This document shows positions 51,665 to 58,835 of a stretch of DNA of 64,000 bases, one piece after another. Origin of the DNA: DYQY01 sp964643725 (GTDB taxonomy: Bacteria > Margulisbacteria > Riflemargulisbacteria > GWF2-35-9 > DYQY01); contig CAZXTL010000001.1 in assembly GCA_964643725.1 (NCBI GenBank), positions 1-64,000 on the forward strand. Direction: 5' to 3'. The translations under genes were made by a program, and so were the position numbers. Below the pieces are notes generated by a model. It was not told the origin of the DNA, did no database searches, and saw only the letters and a program-made list of their open reading frames with translations. Within the stretch, counting starts at the first letter, position 1, and every line of letters begins with the position of its first letter.

Positions 51665-52462
51665 TTATGCACACTCTATTTTGTAATCTTTAAAACCACT
51701 GTAGTATTTAACAACTCTTGGTTTTAAGGCACGTGGTACTAGTTTGCTTATATGATATAGCAGATTGTTTCTCCATCCAGGGATGATTAGAGTTTTGCCT
51801 TGCATCATTTTCTTATAGGTTATCTCAGCAACATCTTCTGCTGTCATTTTGATTTTATTGTGTGATTGAAACTTGTAGTTAGCGCGTTTGCCAAAGTTGC
51901 TTTCAGTTGGTCCTGGGCAAAGGCAGCTTACTGATATTCCAAGCTTCCTAACTTCCTCATGTAAGCCTTCAGAGAAACTTAAAACATATGTTTTACTGGC
52001 AAAGTAAGTATCCATGAATGGGCCAGGGAAAAAGGCAGCCATCGAGCCTACGTTTAAGATTTTTCCTGACTTCCTGTTGATCATTTCTGGAAGGAAAAGC
52101 TTGGTCATATGAGTTAGTGTTGTAATATTTACTGCAATGAGTTCAAGGTCAGTTTGGGCGTTGGTGTAGGCGAAGAATCCATAGTTGCCGAAGCCTGCGT
52201 TGTTGATTAGTATTTCTACTTCTAGTTTTTGTTTTTGGCATTCGTTAAAGACCTTGATAGCTGAATTAGCAACAGCTAAATCTTCGGCAATAGTTACTAT
52301 ATCAACGGAATATTTATTATTAATTTGTTTAGCTGTTTCAATTAATGTTTCTTTCGTTCGTGCTACAAGTATTAGATTATGTCCCTGACTAGCGAATTTA
52401 TTAGCTAGCGCTAATCCTATTCCGCAGGAACCACCAGTTATTAATGTATAGTTTTTTGGCAT
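51665..52462 (-). CDS. Short-chain dehydrogenase/reductase
   Basis: 265 residues, classical SDR. NAD(P) loop TGGSCGIGLALA (~9-20), Arg after strand 2 (ARTKET, suggesting NADPH), NNAGFGNYG, Ser in NVGSMAAFF, and the catalytic YFASK Tyr/Lys, then CPGPTESNF. The DltE/YqjQ-like group fits best; the substrate is unknown. No ribosome site; TATAAT ends 6 nt before the ATG. Confidence 0.92.
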   Translation of the reverse strand: MPKNYTLITGGSCGIGLALANKFASQGHNLILVARTKETLIETAKQINNKYSVDIVTIAEDLAVANSAIKVFNECQKQKLEVEILINNAGFGNYGFFAYTNAQTDLELIAVNITTLTHMTKLFLPEMINRKSGKILNVGSMAAFFPGPFMDTYFASKTYVLSFSEGLHEEVRKLGISVSCLCPGPTESNFGKRANYKFQSHNKIKMTAEDVAEITYKKMMQGKTLIIPGWRNNLLYHISKLVPRALKPRVVKYYSGFKDYKIECA

Positions 52463-52468
52463 GTAGTA

Positions 52469-52474
52469 ATTATA
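52469..52474 (-). promoter_or_regulatory. -10 box of the SDR gene (leaderless)
   Basis: Minus strand TATAAT, 6 nt, ATG 52462. Confidence 0.55.
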
Positions 52475-52510
52475 GAGCTAAAAGCCAAAAGCTAAAAGTC
52501 TAAAGCTAAA

Positions 52511-52560
52511 TTCCCCCTTTATAAGGGGGATGCCTTTGCGTTAGCAAAGGAGGGGGATTA
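52511..52560. repeat. 50-bp double-hairpin repeat, copy 1
   Basis: CCCCCTTTATAAGGGGG followed by CCTTTGC-GTTA-GCAAAGG and AGGGGGATTA. A copy with about five differences is at 55371-55420. Confidence 0.75.
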
Positions 52561-52566
52561 TAAGTG

Positions 52567-52595
52567 TTGACAATGAATTTTTATAGTATTATTAT
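52567..52595 (+). promoter_or_regulatory. Promoter of the sulfur-assimilation operon
   Basis: TTGACA (52567-52572), 17 bp, TATTAT (52590-52595). A long leader of ~160 nt precedes metY. Confidence 0.75.
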
Positions 52596-52611
52596 ATACT
52601 CTATTAAGTCT

Positions 52612-52637
52612 ATAGGAATTAAGTGAATATGGAATTG
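52612..52637 (+). promoter_or_regulatory. Possible CymR/Rrf2-type operator
   Basis: ATAGGAATTA (52612-52621) and the related TATGGAATTG (52628-52637) lie just after the expected transcript start. The first resembles one half of the CymR box as I recall it from Bacillus. The cluster encodes an Rrf2-family regulator. Confidence 0.4.
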
Positions 52638-52680
52638 GGAGGTGTATAATTTGGATGTATATATGAGAATCATAAAAATT

Positions 52681-52713
52681 AACACACCCTCTAACTCCCT
52701 CTCAAGAGGGAGA
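52681..52713. repeat. CTCAAGAG hairpin repeat, copy 3
   Basis: AACACACCCTCTAAC then TCCCTCTCAAGAGGGA, within the metY leader. Compensatory changes relative to the other copies keep the stem. Confidence 0.65.
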
Positions 52714-52762
52714 ATAGAACAGCAAAAAGGTTAGAAAGATAAAATAATAAAGGAGAATTAAA

Positions 52763-54067
52763 ATGACAAAAGAGAATCAACTAAAACTAGAGACAATATT
52801 AATACACGGTGGTCAAGAACCAGATCCAACAACTGGTTCAAGAGCTGTTCCAATTTATCAGACAACATCATATCAGTTTAAAAGCACAGAACATGCAGCA
52901 AATTTGTTCGGATTAAAGGAGTTTGGGAATATTTATACTAGATTAATGAATCCAACTTCTGACGTTTTTGAAAAGCGCATAGCTCAGTTGGATGGAGGCG
53001 TAGGTGCTTTGTCTGTTGCGTCAGGTTCATCTGCAATAACCTTAGCTATACTAAACATTGCTCAATCAGGTGATGAGATAGTGTCTTTAGATAATTTGTA
53101 TGGTGGTACTTATAATTTATTTCATTATACATTACCAAAATTAGGCATTAAGGTAGTATTTGTTGATTCATCTACTCCTGAGAAGATTGCACAAGCAATT
53201 ACGCCTAAAACTAAGGCAATCTATGCTGAGAGTATTGGGAACCCCAAGAATAATGTTACAGATTTAGAGTTAGTTGCAAAAATAGCACATGACAATAAAT
53301 TGCCATTTATTTTAGATAATACTGTAACTCCTTATCTTCTTCGTCCTTTTGATTTTGGAGTTGATATTATTGTTTATTCAGCAACCAAATTTATTGGTGG
53401 ACATGGTACATCACTAGGTGGATTAATCGTTGATTCTGGGAAATTCGATTGGACAGTACAACAAAATGGTAAAAGCAAGTTCCCATTAATTGCTGATCCT
53501 GATCCTAGCTATCATGGAATTAATTTTGTTGAAGCTTTAAAACCGCTAGGAAATATTGCCTATATTATCAAAGCAAGAGTAGTGTTGTTAAGGGATCTTG
53601 GTCCGGCGATTTCACCTTTTAATTCTTTTCTTTTCTTGCAGGGTTTAGAGACACTCCATTTAAGAATAACTAGACATTCTGAGAATGCTCAGAAAGTTGC
53701 GGAGTATTTACAGTCACACAAAAAAGTAGCTTGGGTTAATTATCCTGGGCTTAGTTCAAGTCCAGAGAAAGCTAAGGTGAAGAAGTATTTGCCAAAAGGA
53801 GCAGGAGCTATTCTTGGTTTTGGGATTAAAGGAGGGTTAGAGTCAGGTAAGAAATTTATCAATTCTATACAGCTTATTTCTCATCTTGCTAATATTGGAG
53901 ATGCTAAAACTTTAGCTATTCATCCTGCAAGTACAACACACCAACAATTGTCAGAATCTGAACAGTTGTCGACAGGTGTTTCACAGGACTACGTAAGGTT
54001 ATCGATTGGTATTGAACATATTGATGATATTTTGGCTGATATTGAGCAAGCGTTAGATAAAGTATAG
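52763..54067 (+). CDS. metY: O-acetylhomoserine sulfhydrylase
   Basis: 434 residues. PLP enzyme of the Cys/Met-metabolism family that replaces acetate of O-acetylhomoserine with sulfide, or with sulfur from a carrier protein, to give homocysteine. PLP Lys in VYSATKFIGGHGTSLGG (~208); YTRLMNPTSDVFEKR and LASGSSAI-type VASGSSAITLAI are conserved. The ~430-residue length fits MetY rather than MetB/MetC (~380). Ribosome site AAAGGAG. The neighbours cysK, thiS and thiF suggest sulfur may come from a thiocarboxylated carrier. Confidence 0.94.
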   Translation: MTKENQLKLETILIHGGQEPDPTTGSRAVPIYQTTSYQFKSTEHAANLFGLKEFGNIYTRLMNPTSDVFEKRIAQLDGGVGALSVASGSSAITLAILNIAQSGDEIVSLDNLYGGTYNLFHYTLPKLGIKVVFVDSSTPEKIAQAITPKTKAIYAESIGNPKNNVTDLELVAKIAHDNKLPFILDNTVTPYLLRPFDFGVDIIVYSATKFIGGHGTSLGGLIVDSGKFDWTVQQNGKSKFPLIADPDPSYHGINFVEALKPLGNIAYIIKARVVLLRDLGPAISPFNSFLFLQGLETLHLRITRHSENAQKVAEYLQSHKKVAWVNYPGLSSSPEKAKVKKYLPKGAGAILGFGIKGGLESGKKFINSIQLISHLANIGDAKTLAIHPASTTHQQLSESEQLSTGVSQDYVRLSIGIEHIDDILADIEQALDKV

Positions 54068-54140
54068 CTATGCTTATAATATGCCCCTGTCTCATTCGGC
54101 AGGGGGTATTAGAAAGTAAGTTAACAAAAAGGAGAAGGTT

Positions 54141-55079
54141 ATGAGTAAAATTTATAATAATATTGCTGAAACGATAGGAAATACTCCCTTAGTAAAGTTA
54201 AATAAAATTGCGCAAGGATTGGAAGCTACTATCTTAGTAAAGTTAGAGTCTTTTAATGCTCTTTCTTGCGTGAAAGATAGAATAGGTGTTGCCATGATTG
54301 AAGATGCTGAGAAACGAGGATTAATTAATAAAGATACTGTTCTTATCGAGCCAACTAGTGGCAATACAGGTATTGCTTTAGCTTTTGTAGCTGCATCTAG
54401 AGGGTATAGATTAATCCTTACTATGCCTGAAACAATGAGCTTGGAACGTAGACAATTGCTTAAAATATTTGGTGCAGAATTAGTTCTTACTGAAGGTTCA
54501 AAAGGTATGAACGGTGCTGTTGCTAAAGCTGAAGAATTGAATAAAAGTATTCCAAATAGTTTGGTGCTTCAACAGTTTAATAATCCAGCTAACCCTGAAG
54601 TACATCGCAGAACAACTGCAGAAGAAATATGGAAAGATACCGACGGTAGCGTAGATGTTTTTATTGCAGGAGTAGGAACCGGAGGAACTATCACAGGTGT
54701 TGGAGAAGTGCTGAAGAAAAGAAAACCAAGTGTGCAAATAATTGCTGTTGAACCAAAAGAATCACCAGTCCTTTCAGGTGGACAGCCTGGACCACATAAG
54801 ATTCAAGGGATTGGCGCAGGTTTTATTCCAGGAGTATTTAATAAAGATGTTGTCGATGAGATATTACAAGTTACTTCTGTTGATGCAGGAGAAACTGCCA
54901 GAAAACTAGCAAAACTAGAAGGTATTTTGGTTGGGATTTCAAGCGGAGCGGCGTTATGGGCTGCCTTAGAAGTGGCAAAAAGACCTGAACTTAAAGGTAA
55001 AACCATAGTAGTTCTTCTTCCTGATACTGGTGAGAGGTATTTGTCTACTTGGTTATTTCAAGAGGAAGCAACTGTATGA
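54141..55079 (+). CDS. cysK: Cysteine synthase (O-acetylserine sulfhydrylase)
   Basis: 312 residues. PLP enzyme converting O-acetylserine plus sulfide to cysteine. PLP Lys in SFNALSCVKDRIG (~45); the usual PGSSVKDR reads ALSCVKDR here. Substrate loop EPTSGNTGIALA, phosphate loop GVGTGGTITGVGE, and SSGAALWAALE are present. Ribosome site AAGGAGAAGG. The stop overlaps the thiS start (ATGA), a tight coupling that suggests the carrier protein serves this enzyme. Confidence 0.94.
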   Translation: MSKIYNNIAETIGNTPLVKLNKIAQGLEATILVKLESFNALSCVKDRIGVAMIEDAEKRGLINKDTVLIEPTSGNTGIALAFVAASRGYRLILTMPETMSLERRQLLKIFGAELVLTEGSKGMNGAVAKAEELNKSIPNSLVLQQFNNPANPEVHRRTTAEEIWKDTDGSVDVFIAGVGTGGTITGVGEVLKKRKPSVQIIAVEPKESPVLSGGQPGPHKIQGIGAGFIPGVFNKDVVDEILQVTSVDAGETARKLAKLEGILVGISSGAALWAALEVAKRPELKGKTIVVLLPDTGERYLSTWLFQEEATV

Positions 55080-55276
55080 AGGTAAAGGTTAATGGCGAAG
55101 ATAAAACAGTTAAAGAGGCTATTTCTATTACTGATTTATTGTCTGATTTTTCTATAAAACCTGAGGCAGTAGTTGTAGAACTTAATTTGAAAATTATCAG
55201 TAAAGATAGTTGGGATAAAACTATTCTTAATGAGAACGATAGTGTTGAGATAGTAAGGTTTGTAGGTGGCGGATAG
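55076..55276 (+). CDS. thiS: ThiS/MoaD-type sulfur-carrier protein
   Basis: 66 residues from the ATG overlapping the cysK stop. Beta-grasp fold: MKVKVNGEDKTV, then ITDLLSDFSIKPEAVVVELN, then LNENDSVEIVRFVGGG. The C-terminus ends in Gly-Gly-Gly, so it is ready for adenylation by ThiF without proteolytic trimming. No thiG or thiH is present, so a role as sulfur donor to cysK/metY is more likely than thiamine synthesis. Confidence 0.9.
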   Translation: MKVKVNGEDKTVKEAISITDLLSDFSIKPEAVVVELNLKIISKDSWDKTILNENDSVEIVRFVGGG

Positions 55277-55370
55277 CTTAGAAATGACAAATGCCAAAAC
55301 TCAAATGTCAAATAAATCAAATAATGCCAAATTAATGAATGGGAAGAAGAGAACCGTAAACATTGATATG

Positions 55371-55420
55371 TTCCCCCTTAATAAGGGGGATACCTTTGCA
55401 ACAGCAAAGGAGGGGGATTA
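55371..55420. repeat. 50-bp double-hairpin repeat, copy 2
   Basis: CCCCCTTAATAAGGGGG followed by CCTTTGC-AACA-GCAAAGG and AGGGGGATTA; pairs with copy 1 at 52511. A further CCCCGCGTAGC/GCGTAGTGGGG stem follows at ~55455-55482. Confidence 0.75.
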
Positions 55421-55524
55421 ACTTTGGCGTTTGGATTTAAAGATTTATTTGCCTGCCCCGCGTAGCTTTAGCGTAGTGGGGGATTTTGTCATTTGGATTT
55501 TGGATTTATCAGTAAGGAGATATT

Positions 55525-56130
55525 TTGAGAAATAAGTTTGAAGAAGGTTTATTACGTTATTTGACTGTAGAAAAGTTGGATAAGATACAACGGACAAAAA
55601 TTGGTATCGCTGGTGTAGGTGGGCTGGGCTCTAATATTGCAAATGCTTTAGTTAGGACTGGGTTTGTTGATTTTGAAATAGTGGATGTTGATTTAATTGA
55701 AGCTAGTAATCTTAATAGACAGAATTATTTTTATGATGAGATAGGGCTGTCAAAAGTAGAAGTAACAGCAAAGAGGTTACAGCAAATTAATCCTAGCGTC
55801 AGGGTTAAGTTAGCTCAGATAAAATTAATCAAAACTAACATTAAAGAATATTTTGTTGATAGAGATATTTTGTTTGAGGCCTTTGATAAAGTTGAATCTA
55901 AAACTATGCTTTTAGAAAGTTTTGGTAACTCTGGGAAACTAATTATTTCTGGGAATGGCATGTCTGGAATAGTTGGCGGAGACATTAAAGTTAGGAAGAT
56001 TAACGAGAATTTATTTTTAGTAGGTGATGGCGTTACAGAAGTTGGGCCGGATAACCCGCCACTTGCCCCAAGAGTTATTACTTGTGCGTCTCTTATGGCA
56101 TCTGTTGCAGTAGAAAGGATGTTGTTATGA
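55525..56130 (+). CDS. thiF: ThiF/MoeB-family carrier-protein adenylyltransferase
   Basis: 201 residues from a TTG start with ribosome site AGGAGA at 55514-55519. E1-like nucleotide-binding fold: GVGGLGSNIANALVRTG, then DVDLIEASNLNRQNYF (the Arg/Asn adenylation residues), then a C-terminal region without the CxxC zinc pairs of MoeB. It matches the short ThiF group that activates ThiS. It is placed between thiS and the Rrf2 gene, with an ATGA overlap to the latter. Confidence 0.9.
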   Translation: MRNKFEEGLLRYLTVEKLDKIQRTKIGIAGVGGLGSNIANALVRTGFVDFEIVDVDLIEASNLNRQNYFYDEIGLSKVEVTAKRLQQINPSVRVKLAQIKLIKTNIKEYFVDRDILFEAFDKVESKTMLLESFGNSGKLIISGNGMSGIVGGDIKVRKINENLFLVGDGVTEVGPDNPPLAPRVITCASLMASVAVERMLL

Positions 56131-56570
56131 GAATATCGTATAAAGGTGATTACGCTTTAAAGGCTTTGCTACATTTAGCAATTTTATATGGAGTAAAAGA
56201 TGTAGTTAGACTTCAAGAGTTATCAAGTGAGCTTGATATTCCTCATAAGTTTTTAGAAGCTGTCATGGCTGAATTACAAAAAGGTGGATTTGTTAAGAGT
56301 AAGCGTGGTAAAAATGGAGGCTACTATTTAGACACACCTCCTTCTCAAATAGTGTTGGGAGATGTTGTTCGTCATATCGATGGACCTATTGAGCCCATTG
56401 CCTGTGTTGATAATTGCTATAAGGATTGTAAGGATGTAGATCATTGTGCATTAAGGATAATTTGGCAAAAGACCGCAAAAGCTGTTTCAGAGATAGTTGA
56501 TAATGTTACTTTGCAAGATTTAGTAGATAAGTCTAAGAAACGTAAAGCAATACCAGATTATTCTATATAG
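56127..56570 (+). CDS. Rrf2-family transcriptional regulator (IscR/CymR-like)
   Basis: 147 residues from the ATG overlapping the thiF stop. N-terminal winged helix: MRISYKGDYALKALLHLA, then LSSELDIPHKFLEAVMAELQKGG, then GKNGGYYLDTPP. The C-terminal region has Cys residues spaced C-x3-C-x3-C-x5-C (CVDNCYKDCKDVDHC), compatible with an Fe-S cluster or with thiol sensing. The operon position suggests it senses cysteine status and controls the sulfur genes, like CymR with CysK. An IscR-type role is the alternative. Confidence 0.9.
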   Translation: MRISYKGDYALKALLHLAILYGVKDVVRLQELSSELDIPHKFLEAVMAELQKGGFVKSKRGKNGGYYLDTPPSQIVLGDVVRHIDGPIEPIACVDNCYKDCKDVDHCALRIIWQKTAKAVSEIVDNVTLQDLVDKSKKRKAIPDYSI

Positions 56571-56597
56571 TAATTTCAGGAATAGTTACTTCTATTG

Positions 56598-58835
56598 TTA
56601 AGTTTTTTCTTGCTCATCCTTGTTGATATTTAGTGTAAAATAAAAGGTTGTTCCTTGATTTGGCATAGACTTCAACCAAATATCGCCATGATGTTGGATG
56701 ATAACCTTTTTAACAATAGCTAGTCCAACACCAGTTCCGCCAGCGAATTCGTCCTTGGGATGTAACCTTTTAAATATCTGGAAAATAATCTCATGATGGG
56801 TTTCTTCTATTCCGATGCCATTGTCGTACACATAATATATGTTTTGATTGTTTTCACGGAAACTACCTATTTCAATACGTTTATGTTTTTTGGTGTTATA
56901 TTTTAATCCGTTAGTAATAAGGTTTTGATATACGTATTTGAGTCTTTCTCTGTTACATAGAATTGCGGTATCTGGAAAATCTTTGATAATTATTTCTGCG
57001 TTAGTATAAAACCCACATGAGCGGATGTTTTCTATGGATTCTTCAACTATGTCTTTTATTAGATAGTCGGCGAAAGGAATATCTGTATTGCCAATCTTAG
57101 AGAAAGCTAGAAGTTCATTAATAAATGTATCCAATCTTTCTGCTAGTTCTATAATGTGATTAAGTTCTTTTTTGATTGGCTCTTTTAATTTAGGGTGATC
57201 CATTTGTATGAAAGAAGCACAGTTACTAATGCCCCTTAATGGTTCTTTAAGGTCATGAGAAGCAATGTAGACAAAATCAGCTAATTCTTTGTTACTTTGC
57301 TCTAGCTTAGTAGTATATTTTTGTAGATTTTTTTCTGTTTTTTTGCGGAGAAGAAATGAGCCGATATGTGATGCGATTGTTTCAAGGAATTCAATTTTTC
57401 TAAGAGTAAGTTGTCCTTTTCGCTTATCATTGACTTGAAGGAGTCCTATAATTTTATTATCAGTAGCCATAATTGGCACTAAGGCAATTGATCCATAACC
57501 TTTGTGAATACAGTTGTTGCGTGGATTATTTCTAGGGTCATTGGCAAGTGGAATATCTAGAATTGGGAATGAATCATTGGTCCAGAAACTCCCACTTTTT
57601 GAAAAAAGTGGATTAGTTAAATCCGCTTTTCCTGAAATCACCAGACCGCAAGTACATGCTAGACAAGCAGTACCATCTGTATTTCTGCAGATACTACCGT
57701 TAGCGTTACGTATGATTAGCGAGTTTTCGCTGAGTAAGAAATCCTCGGAAAATCCGGACTGTTCATAATAGGGGAAGTCTTCACCTTCTTGAATTCTAAT
57801 ACCAATGGCATCAGTGTCAGTGTATGTTTTTAATAAAGTAAGCACCTGTTGAAGTGAATCATTCATGGTATTGAGGTCGTTTAGTTTCTTAAGTATTTCT
57901 ATGCCAAGTGTTCGAGATTCCTCTGACTCTTTGCGGTCGGTGATGTCGACGAAACTGATTACTATTTCGGAGAGGTCACCGTTGTTATCAAATACAGGTA
58001 CTCCATCAGCCGTAACCCAAACAGTGTCGTTTTTGTTTTGGCGACAAATCCCAAGTATTTGGTTTTTTATTGATTTCTTGCTTGTTATAATACGGTTAAC
58101 AGGATATTCCTCTAAGGGTAAAGGCTTATTATCTTCGGTTATGAAGTTCCATGAAAAATCAATTGACTGTTTGCCACTTAGCTGGTCATTGGTTAATTTC
58201 AATAACTCGCACGCGCGTAGATTACTCAGGATAATAGAAGTATCGGGCGCATGAACAACTATTCCGGTTTCCAGGTTCCTTAGTAAAGAGCGATATCTTT
58301 CCTCGCTTTTAATTCTAGATTCGTTCTCTGTTTTTAAGTCTTCCAGCAAGTTTAAAGTACTTAGATAAGTCCTACTTAGTTCTTTGGTTTTATTATTTAC
58401 TAATTCAGCCAGGGTTTCTTTTTCCTCACGGTTTTTAATATTGGCATTTCTAATTTTAAGCATGGAATGAATTTGGGCAGTAAGTTCGATCTCGTCAATC
58501 GGTTTGGTAAGGAATGCCTCCCCACCACAGTCCAAGGCACGGAGCCGACTTTCTCTGGGATCATTAATGGCTGTTACAAAAATGACAGGTATGTCGCGGA
58601 GATTAGTGTCGGCTTTCAGTTTCTGGCAAACAGTGTAACCATCCATTTCTGGCATAATAATATCTAGAAGGATAACATCAGGATTTTCAGTATGGGCTAA
58701 TTCAAGTCCTTTTCTCCCATTTATTGCGGTTATTGTGATTGCTTCAGGGAATATGTCTTTAATTAAGGCAGTCAAAATAATCAGGTTATCTTGAACGTCA
58801 TCAATGACTAAAAACTTAATGCGATTATTTTCCAT
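56598..58835 (-). CDS. REC-PAS-GAF-histidine kinase
   Basis: 745 residues, no membrane helix. Receiver domain 1-130 (FLVIDDVQDN, VILLDIIMPEMDG with the phosphoacceptor Asp ~55), a helical linker, PAS (~175-305), GAF (~310-510) with a Cys cluster (C-x8-C-x2-C-x-C, ~383-396) and a GSFWTND segment, HisKA with H in IASHDLKEPL (~540), and HATPase (~620-740). The GAF type with the Cys cluster is widespread in such kinases; its ligand is unknown. Last gene of the sensory operon, overlapping the upstream kinase by 11 nt. Confidence 0.9.
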   Translation of the reverse strand: MENNRIKFLVIDDVQDNLIILTALIKDIFPEAITITAINGRKGLELAHTENPDVILLDIIMPEMDGYTVCQKLKADTNLRDIPVIFVTAINDPRESRLRALDCGGEAFLTKPIDEIELTAQIHSMLKIRNANIKNREEKETLAELVNNKTKELSRTYLSTLNLLEDLKTENESRIKSEERYRSLLRNLETGIVVHAPDTSIILSNLRACELLKLTNDQLSGKQSIDFSWNFITEDNKPLPLEEYPVNRIITSKKSIKNQILGICRQNKNDTVWVTADGVPVFDNNGDLSEIVISFVDITDRKESEESRTLGIEILKKLNDLNTMNDSLQQVLTLLKTYTDTDAIGIRIQEGEDFPYYEQSGFSEDFLLSENSLIIRNANGSICRNTDGTACLACTCGLVISGKADLTNPLFSKSGSFWTNDSFPILDIPLANDPRNNPRNNCIHKGYGSIALVPIMATDNKIIGLLQVNDKRKGQLTLRKIEFLETIASHIGSFLLRKKTEKNLQKYTTKLEQSNKELADFVYIASHDLKEPLRGISNCASFIQMDHPKLKEPIKKELNHIIELAERLDTFINELLAFSKIGNTDIPFADYLIKDIVEESIENIRSCGFYTNAEIIIKDFPDTAILCNRERLKYVYQNLITNGLKYNTKKHKRIEIGSFRENNQNIYYVYDNGIGIEETHHEIIFQIFKRLHPKDEFAGGTGVGLAIVKKVIIQHHGDIWLKSMPNQGTTFYFTLNINKDEQEKT

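Noticed and set aside
52596..52762. SAM or T-box riboswitch in the metY leader
   Set aside because: The ~160-nt leader contains a CTCAAGAG repeat and CymR-like sites, but I see no SAM-I core or T-box TGGNACCGCG motif.
52511..55420. CRISPR array from repeated units in the sulfur cluster
   Set aside because: Only two copies almost 3 kb apart with coding sequence between them, and no cas genes.
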